Source: Ramlibacter paludis
GTDB lineage: Bacteria; Pseudomonadota; Gammaproteobacteria; Burkholderiales; Burkholderiaceae_C
Direction of reading: 5' to 3'
Length of the DNA stretch: 64,000 nt
NCBI RefSeq assembly: GCF_022012305.1
Contig: NZ_JAKLTM010000001.1
Coordinates: forward strand, 930,001 to 994,000
Part shown: piece by piece, positions 1 to 8,229 of the stretch
How positions within the stretch are numbered: position 1 is the first letter of the stretch
How the letters are laid out: every line of letters starts with the position of its first letter
The notes under the pieces: model-generated
What the model was told of the DNA's origin: nothing
Databases searched by the model: none
What the model saw: only the letters and a program-made list of their open reading frames with translations
Program-made: the position numbers and the translations under genes

Positions 1-777
1 CCGCGCCAGGTGGCCGCGCTCTTCCTCGCGCACCACCTGCAGGTGCGTTGCCAGCTGCGCGAGCGACGCGGTGCGCTCCCGCACCTGGCGCTCGAGCTGG
101 TCGCGCTCCTGCTGCAGCGCGGCCTGCTGCTGCTCGTCCTTGAGTTTCAGCCGCGTGCTCTGCCGCAAGTAGAGATAGAAGGCGAGCAGGGCGGCGGCGG
201 CCACGAGGGCGATGCCGATGCGCGCCAGCCGCAGCGACTTCTCCACCTGGCGCTGCGAGGCCTCCATGCCGGCCGTGGCGCCCTGGATCAGCCGGGCCGC
301 CTGCTCGCGGATGGCGTCCATGTGCTCCTTGCCGATGTCGGTGTTGAGCACGAACTTCCAGGCGTCCTCGTTGCCCTGCTTGCGCAGGCGCAATGACATG
401 TCCAGCTCGGCCAGCTTGCGCTGGACGTTGCGGGTAAGCTGGGCCAGCGTCGCCGACTCCGGGCTGCCCGGCGCGTAGTCGTTGCGCAGGTTGTCCAGGT
501 TCTGGCTGATCTCGGCCACGGCCGCGTTATAGGGCTCCAGGTAGCGCGGGTCGCCGGTCAGCAGGTAGCCGCGGGTGCCGGTCTCGGCGTCCAGGACGTG
601 CTGCAGCAGGCGATTGACGGCGTTGCGGGTGCGGGTGTATTCGTCGATCCTATACAGGGCGTCGGTCGACTGGACATATCCGGTTTCATTGATGCCGATG
701 AGCACCGCAGCGGCCAGCAGCGCGAGGATCAGCCCGACAGCAGCGCGCGGTAATGCGAAAGATGCCGGCAGTTTCAC
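1..777 (-). CDS. Sensor histidine kinase with CHASE3 domain (5' part only)
   Basis: Only the N-terminal 259 codons are present; the gene runs off the left edge. A GTG start is used, with a GAGG ribosome site just upstream. The protein has an N-terminal membrane helix (residues about 11-30), a roughly 150-residue extracytoplasmic CHASE3-type helical domain containing DAETGTRGYLLTGD, a second membrane helix near residues 185-205 and a coiled-coil leading into VREEERGHLAR, which resembles the start of a HisKA_3-type kinase dimerisation domain. It is divergent from the NarL-type regulator at 890, so the two probably form a two-component pair. The kinase and ATPase domains cannot be seen, so that part of the call is inferred from architecture. 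Confidence 0.8.
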   Translation of the reverse strand, partial: MKLPASFALPRAAVGLILALLAAAVLIGINETGYVQSTDALYRIDEYTRTRNAVNRLLQHVLDAETGTRGYLLTGDPRYLEPYNAAVAEISQNLDNLRNDYAPGSPESATLAQLTRNVQRKLAELDMSLRLRKQGNEDAWKFVLNTDIGKEHMDAIREQAARLIQGATAGMEASQRQVEKSLRLARIGIALVAAAALLAFYLYLRQSTRLKLKDEQQQAALQQERDQLERQVRERTASLAQLATHLQVVREEERGHLAR

Positions 778-889
778 CCTAAAACCTCAACCTTGTGAAT
801 AAAATCCGCGCACGTCATGACTCAAGGGTAGGCCATTTCGATCCTGAAGTGGGGCACAATGAAACACAGCTTGACGTAGAAGGTGAAGC

Positions 890-1522
890 ATGATCAAAGT
901 CGGCATTGTTGATGACCACGCAATCGTGCGGTCGGGCCTCAAACAGTTTTTCAGCGAGCAAGTCGACCTGCGGGTCGTTGGGGAAGCAGCGAGCGGACGC
1001 GAGGCCATCGACCTCGTGCGCGTCACCGAGATGGACGTCCTGGTGATGGACCTGTCCATGCCCGGCCAGAGCGGCATCGACGCGCTGGGCATGATCCGCG
1101 CGAAGGCGCCGGATGTCGGCATCCTCATCCTGTCGGGCTATCCGGAAGAGCACTACGCGATGAACCTGATTCGCCAGGGCGCGAGCGGGTACCTGAACAA
1201 GGAATGCGAGCCGATGGAGATCGTCAACGCGATCCGCACCATCGCGCTGGGCCGCCGCTACATCTCCCCGGCCGTCGCCGAACTGCTGGCGCAGCAACTG
1301 AACCGCAAGGAAGGCGGCGCGCCGCACGAGCAGCTGTCCGAGCGTGAGTTCCAGGTCTTCCTGAAACTGGCCAAGGGCGAGACCGCCGGCGACATCGCGA
1401 AGGCGCTGTCCCTGTCGGTGAAGACGGTGAGCACGTACCGCACGCGCCTGATGGAGAAGATGAACCTCTCCTCCAACAGCGACCTCACGTACTACGCGCT
1501 GAAGAACAAGCTGATCGACTGA
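890..1522 (+). CDS. NarL/FixJ-family response regulator
   Basis: A 210-residue two-domain response regulator. The receiver domain (about 1-120) has the acidic pair D8/D9, phospho-acceptor D54 in VMDLSMPG, S82 and K104. The C-terminal LuxR-type helix-turn-helix (about 145-205) contains LSEREFQVFLKLAKGETAGD and a recognition-helix region with SLSVKTVSTYRTRLMEKM. It is expected to bind DNA when phosphorylated, probably by the divergent CHASE3 kinase. The family resembles GacA/UvrY and related regulators, but the targets cannot be read from the sequence. It is convergent with the single-domain receiver, with one base between the stop codons. Confidence 0.9.
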   Translation: MIKVGIVDDHAIVRSGLKQFFSEQVDLRVVGEAASGREAIDLVRVTEMDVLVMDLSMPGQSGIDALGMIRAKAPDVGILILSGYPEEHYAMNLIRQGASGYLNKECEPMEIVNAIRTIALGRRYISPAVAELLAQQLNRKEGGAPHEQLSEREFQVFLKLAKGETAGDIAKALSLSVKTVSTYRTRLMEKMNLSSNSDLTYYALKNKLID

Positions 1523-1523
1523 T

Positions 1524-1904
1524 CTACCGCCTCGGCTCGCCCAGGGCCAGGCAGTAGTCGACCAGCAGTTCGATCTCGTTGGACTTGTCGAAGACGGCAT
1601 CCGCGCCGAGCTGCGCGCAGCGCTCGCGCATGTCGGCCGTCGCATAGTTGCTGAGCACCACCACGCGCTGGCTTCGGCCGCGCCGGCTGCAAGCTTCCAG
1701 CACCCCCAGCCCGCTGCCTTGCTTGAGGAACAGGTCGACGATGGCCAGGTCCCAGCGATCGCCATGGTGCGCGAGCCACTCGCGCGCATCGCGCTCGGTT
1801 TCCGACCAGCCCAGCGATTGCACCGACGCGAGCTCCTCGAGGGTCCCGATCAGGTTCTCGCGGATGGTCGCGTTGTCTTCGACGATGTAGGTTCTCAGTT
1901 GCAC
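1524..1904 (-). CDS. Single-domain response regulator (CheY-like)
   Basis: A 126-residue stand-alone receiver domain with no output domain. Visible phosphorelay residues are E9/D10, phospho-acceptor D57 in AIVDLFL, S85 and K107. A GTG start is used; a purine-rich GAGGGAAGAG lies about 13-22 bases upstream, which is far for a ribosome site, so the start is moderately certain. Its position beside the kinase and NarL-type pair suggests that it competes for phosphate or passes it on within the same pathway. That is inference from context; a stand-alone receiver can also act by protein-protein contact. Confidence 0.8.
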   Translation of the reverse strand: MQLRTYIVEDNATIRENLIGTLEELASVQSLGWSETERDAREWLAHHGDRWDLAIVDLFLKQGSGLGVLEACSRRGRSQRVVVLSNYATADMRERCAQLGADAVFDKSNEIELLVDYCLALGEPRR

Positions 1905-2066
1905 CGGCAGTGCCGCTCTTCCCTCTGGCGCGGGCCATTGTGCCAGCGGCCCCCGGGGCCGGGGGTAGGAAGTGTCCTACGGTGCGGAATGTAGGTCGCT
2001 GACTACAGCCAGCCCGGCCGCAAGCCGACTGGAGCCCGTGATGCACTGCGGCAAACTCGCCGCATC

Positions 2067-2213
2067 ATGAAGTTGTTCGTCCAGTCCTCGATGGTCTTCT
2101 TCGGCACGCTGCTCGCCGCCGCGCTTGTCGCCCTGGGTCAGCCGGCTTCGGCCGAAGTGCAGATGGTGCCCCCCGACGCGATGATCGTCAGCCTGCTGCA
2201 GCTGGCCGAATAG
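2067..2213 (+). CDS. Small exported peptide, 48 residues, unknown
   Basis: An ATG-started 48-codon reading frame. Its first 30 residues look like a Sec signal peptide: a lysine, a long hydrophobic stretch (VFFGTLLAAALVALG), then QPASA-E as a plausible signal-peptidase I site. The predicted mature part is only about 18 residues. It runs opposite to moeB and its last 26 bases overlap the moeB 3' end. No family is recognised. It could be a chance reading frame, but the signal-peptide pattern argues for a real gene. Confidence 0.4.
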   Translation: MKLFVQSSMVFFGTLLAAALVALGQPASAEVQMVPPDAMIVSLLQLAE

Positions 2214-2970
2214 GCGCCGCAGGGCGGTCCCGGCACACGGGACACGCCGCATTGCGCGGCACCTTCAGTTCGTTCCATTCCATGCTGCGGCCGTCCAGCA
2301 TCTGCAGGCGGCCCGCCAGCGAAGATCCCACTCCCACAAGCAGGCGCAGGGCTTCCGAAGCCTGCATCGCGCCGATGATGCCCACCAGCGGCGCGAACAC
2401 GCCCATGGTGGCGCAGCGTTCCTCCTCCAGCGCCTGGTCCGGCGGGAACACGCAGGCGTAGCACGGGCTCTTTGCATCGCGCGGGTCGTAGACGCTGATC
2501 TGCCCGTCGAAGCGGATCGCCGCGCCGGCCACCAGCGGCTTGCCGTGGCGGAAGCAGGCCTTGTTGATCGCCTGCCGCGTCTTGAAGTTGTCGCTGCAGT
2601 CGATGACGACGTCCGTGCCTTGCACCAGTTCATCGAGTTCCTGTGCATCGGCGCGCAGCACCAGGGGCTTCACCACCACGTCGGGATTGATCGCGGCAAT
2701 CGCCGCGCGCGCCGACTCCGCCTTCGGATGGCCGATGCGGTCCTGCGTGTGCGCGATCTGGCGCTGCAGGTTGGTGAGGTCCACCGCATCGTTGTCGACG
2801 AGCGTGATGCGGCCCACGCCCGCGGTGCCGAGATAGAGCACCACGGGCGAGCCGAGGCCGCCGGCGCCGATCACGAGCGCATGGGCCTCCAGCAGCTTCT
2901 GCTGGCCCTCGACGCCGATCTCGTCCAGCAGCAGGTGGCGGGAGTAGCGAAGCAGTTGCTCGTCGGTCAT
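2188..2970 (-). CDS. moeB: Molybdopterin-synthase adenylyltransferase MoeB / ThiF family
   Basis: A 260-residue E1-like adenylyltransferase that activates the C-terminal glycine of a small sulfur-carrier protein (MoaD or ThiS) with ATP. The nucleotide loop GAGGLGSP is at residues 35-42, the NLQRQ motif near 67-71, and DCSDNF follows. Two Cys pairs (CYAC near 174 and CPVC near 245) fit the structural zinc site, and ERCATMGVFAPLVG carries the conserved cysteine region. Length is normal. MoeB fits the molybdenum-dependent formate dehydrogenase encoded further along. ThiF cannot be excluded because the families share these motifs. Confidence 0.85.
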   Translation of the reverse strand: MTDEQLLRYSRHLLLDEIGVEGQQKLLEAHALVIGAGGLGSPVVLYLGTAGVGRITLVDNDAVDLTNLQRQIAHTQDRIGHPKAESARAAIAAINPDVVVKPLVLRADAQELDELVQGTDVVIDCSDNFKTRQAINKACFRHGKPLVAGAAIRFDGQISVYDPRDAKSPCYACVFPPDQALEEERCATMGVFAPLVGIIGAMQASEALRLLVGVGSSLAGRLQMLDGRSMEWNELKVPRNAACPVCRDRPAAPIRPAAAG

Positions 2971-2993
2971 GCGTGGATTGTGCGATAGCCCCC

Positions 2994-3422
2994 GATGTCA
3001 TTCCCGCGAAGGCGGGAATCCGGGGCGCCCAAAGTGCAGGGATACGGCCAACTGCCCAACGTCGCGGCGGGCGGTGCGCGGTGCGGGCCCGCATCAAGGG
3101 GCAGTCGCCTGAAAGGCCGGTCCCGCCGGCGGAGCGCGGCTACGAGAGCGCGCCAGCGCGCATCGAGCCGCGCGTATGTTTCATGCTGACGAGGCACCTG
3201 TTTGAGTGGAGTTCCTGGCCGCGCAGCGGACAGGAACTCAACGAGTTGTGCCTCGCGACGCCGGCGGGACCGGCCTTTCAGGGGAGTCGGCGCGCGAAGC
3301 CGCCGACCGACGCCCCAGCGGGCCTGCACCGCGCACCGCCCGCCGCGACGCACCCCGGACGCCAAAAAAAAAGCGGCCCGCGGGCCGCTTTCCTGGGTCC
3401 CCGCCTGCGCGGGGATGACGTC
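2994..3422. repeat. Long nested imperfect palindrome with REP-like ends
   Basis: The moeB-ctpA intergenic region is a set of nested inverted repeats around a centre near 3195-3225. The outer arms 2994-3021 and 3395-3422 match at 23 of 28 bases; each is itself a small hairpin (ATTCCCGCGAAGGCGGGAAT on the left). Arms 3060-3092 and 3318-3350 match at 32 of 33, arms 3108-3131 and 3259-3282 at 24 of 24, arms 3190-3197 and 3248-3255 at 8 of 8, and the inner hairpin 3209-3217/3231-3239 at 9 of 9. No real coding gene is seen here; reading frames through it give the low-complexity PRRRES-type peptides typical of such repeats. Confidence 0.85.
3364..3391 (-). terminator. Rho-independent terminator of ctpA
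   Basis: On the minus strand a perfect stem AAGCGGCCCG/CGGGCCGCTT is followed directly by nine T residues, about 60 bases past the ctpA stop. It lies inside the right half of the long palindrome. Confidence 0.85.
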
Positions 3423-3451
3423 GGGGGCGGCGCTGCGCGCCGCGTCCGGTG

Positions 3452-4894
3452 TCAGTTCTCCTTCTTCTCCAGCTTGTTCTCCACGACCTGCGTCTTGGAG
3501 ACGGCCACCGGGCGGCCCTTGAACTGGTTCAGGGCTTGCACCAGCTGGAAGTCCTTGTCGCTGCCGAATTCGGGCGGCAGCTTGCGGTCGTTCGGGCCCT
3601 TCTTGGCTTCTTCCTCGGCACGCTTGCGCGCATCCTCACGGGCCTTCTCGCGCGCCGCATCCTTCACTTCGGCGCCCTGGCCGCTTTGCAGGTGCTTGTC
3701 GAGGTCGGCTTCGCGGGTGCGCAGCGCGGCGAACAGGTTGCCCTCTTCGGTTTCGTCCACCATGACGTCGGGCACGATGCCCTTGGCCTGGATGGAACGG
3801 CCGCTCGGCGTGTAGTAGCGCGCCGTGGTCAGCTTCAGTCCGGTGTCCGGACCCAGCGGGCGCACCGTCTGCACGGAGCCCTTGCCGAAGGTCTGGCTGC
3901 CCAGGATGGTGGCGCGGTGGTGGTCCTGCAGGGCGCCGGCCACGATCTCGGAAGCCGAGGCGGAGCCTTCGTTCACCAGCACGATCAGCGGCACGGTCTT
4001 CAGCTGCGCCGGCAGGTTGCGCAGCGGATCGGCGCCGGCGCGGCGCTGGTAGAACTCCGGCGCGGCCTTGTACGTGAACTTGCTTTCCGGCAGCTGGCCG
4101 TTGGTGGACACCACGCTGACGTTCTCCGGCAGGAAGGCCGCGGAGATCGCGACGGCCGCATCCAGCAGGCCGCCCGGGTCGTTGCGCAGGTCCAGCACCA
4201 GGCCCTTCATGTTCGGCTCGGCCTTGTACAGCTCCTGCACCTTGCGCGCGAAGTCGTCGACGGTGCGCTCCTGGAACTGCGACAGGCGGATCCAGCCGTA
4301 GCCCGGCTCGATGACCTTGCCCTTGACCGACACGGTCTTGATTTCCTCGCGGGTGATCGTCACCGGGAAGGTGCGGTTCTCGTCCTTGCGGTAGATCGTG
4401 AGCGAGACCTTGGTGTTCGGCTCGCCGCGCATGCGCTTGACGGCGTCGGACAGGCTCAGGCCCTTGACCGCGGTGTCGTCGATCTTGGTGATCAGGTCGC
4501 CGGTCTTCAGGCCGGCGCGGAAGGCGGGCGAGCCCTCGATCGGGGACACGACCTTGACCAGGCCGTCTTCCTGCGAGATCTCGATGCCGACGCCGACGAA
4601 GCGGCCCGACGTGCCTTCGCGGAATTCCTTGAAGGACTTCTTGTCGAAGTATTGCGAGTGGGGGTCGAGGCTGGCGACCATGCCGGAGATGGCGTCGGTG
4701 ATCAGCTTCTTCTCGTCGACCGGCTCCACGTAGTCGGTCTTGACCATGCTGAAGACGGCGGCGAGCTGCTGCAGTTCTTCCAGCGGAAGCGGAGCCAGGG
4801 AGCCGCGCGCGACGGTCTGCAGCGACACGGTGGTAAGCGCTCCGGCAATCGCGCCTACGGAAATCCAGCCGGCAATCTTCAGTTTGTGGCTCAT
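3452..4894 (-). CDS. ctpA: Carboxy-terminal processing protease, peptidase S41 family
   Basis: A 480-residue periplasmic protease that trims protein C-termini. It has an N-terminal signal anchor (KIAGWISVGAIAGALTTVSL), then a PDZ domain (about residues 85-175, GVGIEISQEDG onward) and the S41 catalytic core. The catalytic serine lies in NEGSASASE (S313) and the lysine in FGKGSVQ (K338), 25 residues apart as in the family. The C-terminal 80 residues are charged and helical (many A, E, K, R). The start chosen is the ATG at 4894; an in-frame ATG at 4924 would add ten residues and has an AGGTG close upstream, so it remains possible. Confidence 0.92.
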   Translation of the reverse strand: MSHKLKIAGWISVGAIAGALTTVSLQTVARGSLAPLPLEELQQLAAVFSMVKTDYVEPVDEKKLITDAISGMVASLDPHSQYFDKKSFKEFREGTSGRFVGVGIEISQEDGLVKVVSPIEGSPAFRAGLKTGDLITKIDDTAVKGLSLSDAVKRMRGEPNTKVSLTIYRKDENRTFPVTITREEIKTVSVKGKVIEPGYGWIRLSQFQERTVDDFARKVQELYKAEPNMKGLVLDLRNDPGGLLDAAVAISAAFLPENVSVVSTNGQLPESKFTYKAAPEFYQRRAGADPLRNLPAQLKTVPLIVLVNEGSASASEIVAGALQDHHRATILGSQTFGKGSVQTVRPLGPDTGLKLTTARYYTPSGRSIQAKGIVPDVMVDETEEGNLFAALRTREADLDKHLQSGQGAEVKDAAREKAREDARKRAEEEAKKGPNDRKLPPEFGSDKDFQLVQALNQFKGRPVAVSKTQVVENKLEKKEN

Positions 4895-4994
4895 GGGGGG
4901 GGTCCAGGGTCCTCTCGTCTTCAATATACACCTGAGAAGGTAATCAGACGTCTTTACCCGAGTGGGGTTCCCCCGCCCGTGCTTGCGGCATGTG

Positions 4995-5039
4995 AAAAAA
5001 ACGAGGATTTACGCAGGAACTGTCCTACGTAAAGCCTCG
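4995..5039 (-). terminator. Rho-independent terminator of gpmA
   Basis: On the minus strand the stem CGAGGCTTTACG pairs with CGTAAATCCTCG (one mismatch) and is followed by seven T residues. It begins just two bases after the gpmA stop codon. The loop itself can pair (AGGA with TCCT). Confidence 0.8.
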
Positions 5040-5040
5040 G

Positions 5041-5784
5041 TTAAGCGCGGCCCTGGTTGGCGACCGCCGCAGCCGCCTTGGCCGCCGCTTCTGCGTCGCC
5101 CAGGTAGTAGTGGCGAATCGGCTTCAGGTTGGCGTCGAGTTCGTAGACCAGCGGGATGCCGTTGGGGATGTTGAGGCCGACGATGTCCTGGTCGGACACG
5201 TCGTCCAGGTACTTGACCAGCGCCCGGATCGAATTGCCGTGCGCCGCCACCAGCACGCGCTTGCCCGCCTTGATCGCGGGCGCCATGGACTCGTTCCAGA
5301 ACGGGAGCACGCGGGCCACCGTGTCCTTCAGGCATTCGGTCAGCGGGACCTCGCCCGGCTTCAGCTTCGCGTAGCGGATGTCGCCGCGCTCGCTGCGCGG
5401 ATCGTTCGGATCCAGCGCCGGCGGCGGGGTGTCGTAGCTGCGGCGCCAGACCAGCACCTGGTCGTCGCCGTACTTCTTGGCGGTCTCGGCCTTGTTCAGG
5501 CCCTGCAGCGCACCATAGTGGCGCTCGTTCAGGCGCCACGAATGCACCACCGGCAGCCAGGTGCGGTCCATCTCGTCCAGCACGTGCCACAGGGTGCGGG
5601 TGGCGCGCTTCAGCACGCTGGTGTAGCAGAGGTCGAAGTCCCAGCCTTCGGCCTTCAGCAGCTTGCCGGACTGGATCGCCTGCGCCAGCCCGGTGGGCGT
5701 CAGGTCGACGTCGGTCCAGCCGGTGAAACGGTTTTCCAGGTTCCAGGTCGATTCGCCGTGGCGGATCAGGACGAGCTTGTGCAT
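5041..5784 (-). CDS. gpmA: 2,3-bisphosphoglycerate-dependent phosphoglycerate mutase
   Basis: A 247-residue glycolytic enzyme that interconverts 3- and 2-phosphoglycerate in the cytosol. The phospho-acceptor H9 lies in LIRHGES, E87 in NERHYG, and the second catalytic histidine H182 in VAAHGNSIR. Length and motifs match the cofactor-dependent family, including the GALQGLNK segment absent from the smaller CobC-like phosphatases. It lies between ctpA, same strand, and the divergent rhodanese gene. Confidence 0.96.
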   Translation of the reverse strand: MHKLVLIRHGESTWNLENRFTGWTDVDLTPTGLAQAIQSGKLLKAEGWDFDLCYTSVLKRATRTLWHVLDEMDRTWLPVVHSWRLNERHYGALQGLNKAETAKKYGDDQVLVWRRSYDTPPPALDPNDPRSERGDIRYAKLKPGEVPLTECLKDTVARVLPFWNESMAPAIKAGKRVLVAAHGNSIRALVKYLDDVSDQDIVGLNIPNGIPLVYELDANLKPIRHYYLGDAEAAAKAAAAVANQGRA

Positions 5785-5868
5785 GGCAGGACGAAAGGTG
5801 AGGGGAAACCCGGCATTCTAGAATTGCGGGTTGCCCGCAGCCTCGCGGGCCCAGAAAGAAAGCTTGGA

Positions 5869-6285
5869 ATGAATCTGTTGCCGTTCTTGATGCACAACTG
5901 GTCGCTGGTGCTGATTGCCGTGGTTTCCGGCGGCCTGCTGATGTGGCCCGCCATCGCCAAGGGCGCGCGCGGCGGCCTGTCGCCCAATGGTGCCGTGCAG
6001 CTGATCAACCGCGAGAAGGCGGTGGTGGTCGACGTCTGCGAGAGCGAGGAGTTTGCCGCCGGCCACGTCGCCGGCGCCCGCAACATCCCGCTGAACCAGC
6101 TGGAGCAGCGCCTGCCCGAGGTGGTGAAGAACAAGACCGTGCCGCTGGTGCTGGTGTGCCAGACCGGCGGCCGCGCGCAGCGCGCCCTGGGCATCGCCAA
6201 AACCCTGGGCTACGACAAGGCCGTCGTGCTCGGCGGCGGCATGAGCGCCTGGAAAGAGGCTAACCTGCCCCTGGAAAAAGCCTGA
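5869..6285 (+). CDS. Membrane-anchored rhodanese-like protein
   Basis: A 138-residue protein with one N-terminal membrane helix (about 10-30, WSLVLIAVVSGGLLMWP) followed by a rhodanese domain (about 38-137). The active-site loop is CQTGGRAQRA with C97 as the predicted persulfide cysteine. It resembles YibN of other proteobacteria, a sulfur-transfer protein of uncertain partner. It lies 20 bases upstream of grxC and in the same orientation, so it probably shares a transcript with grxC and relates to thiol chemistry. Confidence 0.88.
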   Translation: MNLLPFLMHNWSLVLIAVVSGGLLMWPAIAKGARGGLSPNGAVQLINREKAVVVDVCESEEFAAGHVAGARNIPLNQLEQRLPEVVKNKTVPLVLVCQTGGRAQRALGIAKTLGYDKAVVLGGGMSAWKEANLPLEKA

Positions 6286-6305
6286 AACACCCCCATCTAA
6301 CGCAC

Positions 6306-6572
6306 ATGCAGCACGTCAAGATGTACACCACCGCGGTTTGCCCTTATTGCATCCGCGCCAAGCAGATCCTCAAGGCCAAGGGGGTCGCCACCATCGAGGA
6401 AGTCCGCATCGACATGGAGCCGGATGAGCGCATGAAGATGATGGAAATCACGGGCCGCCGCACGGTGCCGCAGATCTTCATCGGCGACACCCACGTCGGC
6501 GGCTGCGACGACCTGATCGCCCTGGACGGCCGCGGCGGTCTGGTGCCGCTGCTCAACGGCCAGGCCGCCTGA
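6306..6572 (+). CDS. grxC: Glutaredoxin 3
   Basis: An 88-residue dithiol glutaredoxin that reduces disulfides with glutathione. The active site CPYC is at residues 12-15; the cis-proline region TVPQIFI and the glutathione-binding GGCDDL motif are present. Length and position (directly before secB and gpsA) are typical for Burkholderiales. A strong terminator follows it. Confidence 0.95.
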   Translation: MQHVKMYTTAVCPYCIRAKQILKAKGVATIEEVRIDMEPDERMKMMEITGRRTVPQIFIGDTHVGGCDDLIALDGRGGLVPLLNGQAA

Positions 6573-6597
6573 GCCACGCCGCCGGACAGGCGGCTCC

Positions 6598-6669
6598 AGC
6601 CGGCGAGCGATAATCGCCGGCTGCACCGAGACACCGCCCGCCCGGAGCAATACCGGCGGGCATTTTTAT
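6598..6669 (+). terminator. Tandem hairpins and terminator between grxC and secB
   Basis: A perfect 9-bp hairpin AGCCGGCGA/TCGCCGGCT lies at 6598-6622. It is followed by a GC-rich stem, GCCCGCC at 6636-6642 with GGCGGGC at 6655-6661 (extendable inward through CGG/CCG), and then ATTTTTATT. The second hairpin is a good rho-independent terminator for grxC. Confidence 0.75.
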
Positions 6670-6694
6670 TGATTCGCACCGAAAGGCATCCGCC

Positions 6695-7159
6695 ATGGCC
6701 GACAACAACGAACCCGTTTTCCAGATCCAGCGCGTCTACATGAAGGAAGCTTCGCTGGAGCAGCCGAATTCGCCCGCCATCCTGCTGGAGCAGGAACAGC
6801 CGTCCGTGGACATCCAGCTGGGCGTGGAAGCGCAGCAGGCCGCCGAGGGCATGTACGAAGTGGCCGTGTCGGCCACCGTCACCACCAAGATCAAGGACAA
6901 GACGGTGTTCCTGGTCGAAGTGAAGCAGGCCGGCATCTTCGAGATCCGCAACGTGCCCGCCGAACAGCTGCAGGCCATCATGGGCATCGCCTGCCCGCAG
7001 ATCGTCTACCCCTACCTGCGCGCCAACGTGTCCGACGTGGTCACCCGCGCCGGCTTCCCGCCCGTGCACCTGGCCGAGATCAACTTCCAGGCCATGTACG
7101 AGCAGCAGCAGGCCCAGCTGCAGCAGGGCCAGCCCTCGCCGATCATCACCACGGCCTGA
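6695..7159 (+). CDS. secB: Protein-export chaperone SecB
   Basis: A 154-residue homotetrameric cytosolic chaperone that keeps preproteins unfolded and hands them to SecA. The sequence is recognisable throughout ([17 protein letters not shown] near the start, then the [17 protein letters not shown] segment and [12 protein letters not shown] near residues 110-132). Length is normal. It is separated from grxC by a terminator and followed 10 bases later by gpsA, an order conserved in related bacteria. Confidence 0.96.
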   Translation: MADNNEPVFQIQRVYMKEASLEQPNSPAILLEQEQPSVDIQLGVEAQQAAEGMYEVAVSATVTTKIKDKTVFLVEVKQAGIFEIRNVPAEQLQAIMGIACPQIVYPYLRANVSDVVTRAGFPPVHLAEINFQAMYEQQQAQLQQGQPSPIITTA

Positions 7160-7169
7160 GGCGCGAGCC

Positions 7170-8162
7170 ATGGACATCCTCGTGCTCGGGGCCGGCGCCT
7201 GGGGCACGGCGCTGGCCATCAGCGCGGGGGAGCGGCACCGCGTGACTTTGTGGGCGCGCGATGCCGCGCAGGCCGCGGCCATCGCGGCCGCGGGCGAGAA
7301 CCGCAAGTACCTGCCAGGCTTCCGCCTGCCTGCCGGCGTCCACGTCGAAGCCGGCCCGGCCAGCGGCCTGTCCGCGCTGGCGGCGCGCCATCACCTCGTG
7401 ATCGTCGCTTCGCCGATGGCGGGCCTGCGCGAGCTGCTCACGCATCTCGCCGCATGCGGCCGGCCCGTCGCCTGGCTGTGCAAGGGCTTCGAAACACCCA
7501 CCGGCTTGCTGGGCCACGAGATCCGCGCCGAAGTCGCGCCCGGCCTGGCCGGCGGCGCCCTGAGCGGACCCAGCTTCGCGCAGGAAGTGGCGCGCGGGCA
7601 GCCGAGCGCCCTGGTCGCGGCGAGCGAGTCGCCCGAAGTGCGTGATGCGCTGGTGGCGGCTTTCCACGGTCCTTCGATGCGCATTTATGCCAACGACGAC
7701 CTCGCCGGCGTGGAAGTGGGCGGCGCCGTGAAGAACGTGCTGGCCATTGCCACCGGCCTGTGCGACGGCCTGGCCTTGGGCCTGAACGCGCGCGCCGCGC
7801 TGATCACGCGCGGCCTGGCGGAGATGACGCGGCTGGCGATCGCACTCGGCGGCCGCGCGGAAACGAGCATGGGCCTCTCGGGCCTGGGCGACCTGGTGCT
7901 GACGGCCACCGGCGACCTGAGCCGCAATCGCCGGGTGGGCCTGCTGCTGGCCGAAGGCCGCACCTTGCAGCAGGCGGTGGACTCGCTGGGCCACGTCGCC
8001 GAAGGCGTGTACTGCGCACGCACCGTGGTCGAACGTGCCACCCGCCTGGGCATCGAGATGCCGATCGCGAGCGCCGCGGTGGCCTTGCTGGATGGCCGGC
8101 TGAAACCCGCCGAGGCCGTCGCGGCACTGATGGGTCGCGGCCCCGCCGCCGAAAGTTCCTAA
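7170..8162 (+). CDS. gpsA: Glycerol-3-phosphate dehydrogenase [NAD(P)+]
   Basis: A 330-residue enzyme that makes sn-glycerol-3-phosphate from dihydroxyacetone phosphate for phospholipid synthesis. The N-terminal Rossmann motif GAGAWGT is at residues 7-13; the family motifs [18 protein letters not shown] and [14 protein letters not shown] (with the catalytic lysine) and the helix [20 protein letters not shown] are present. It starts 10 bases after secB, with GCGAG as a weak ribosome site, and is probably cotranscribed with secB. Confidence 0.95.
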   Translation: MDILVLGAGAWGTALAISAGERHRVTLWARDAAQAAAIAAAGENRKYLPGFRLPAGVHVEAGPASGLSALAARHHLVIVASPMAGLRELLTHLAACGRPVAWLCKGFETPTGLLGHEIRAEVAPGLAGGALSGPSFAQEVARGQPSALVAASESPEVRDALVAAFHGPSMRIYANDDLAGVEVGGAVKNVLAIATGLCDGLALGLNARAALITRGLAEMTRLAIALGGRAETSMGLSGLGDLVLTATGDLSRNRRVGLLLAEGRTLQQAVDSLGHVAEGVYCARTVVERATRLGIEMPIASAAVALLDGRLKPAEAVAALMGRGPAAESS

Positions 8163-8229
8163 GGATCTTCCCTCAACTGCGCGCGGTTGGGCCGCGCTAG
8201 TGTCGGGGCCCCAACAACAAGGAGCCCCC

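Noticed and set aside
2973-3815. Plus-strand frames of 280, 106 and 70 codons across the moeB-ctpA gap
   Set aside because: They are translations of the long palindrome and the ctpA antisense strand; PRRRES-like peptides are common artefacts of this repeat.
3449-5032. A 527-codon plus-strand reading frame over ctpA
   Set aside because: It is the antisense shadow of ctpA, with a repetitive composition (many Q, H, L, V, G) typical of GC-rich shadows; ctpA has clear domains and catalytic residues.
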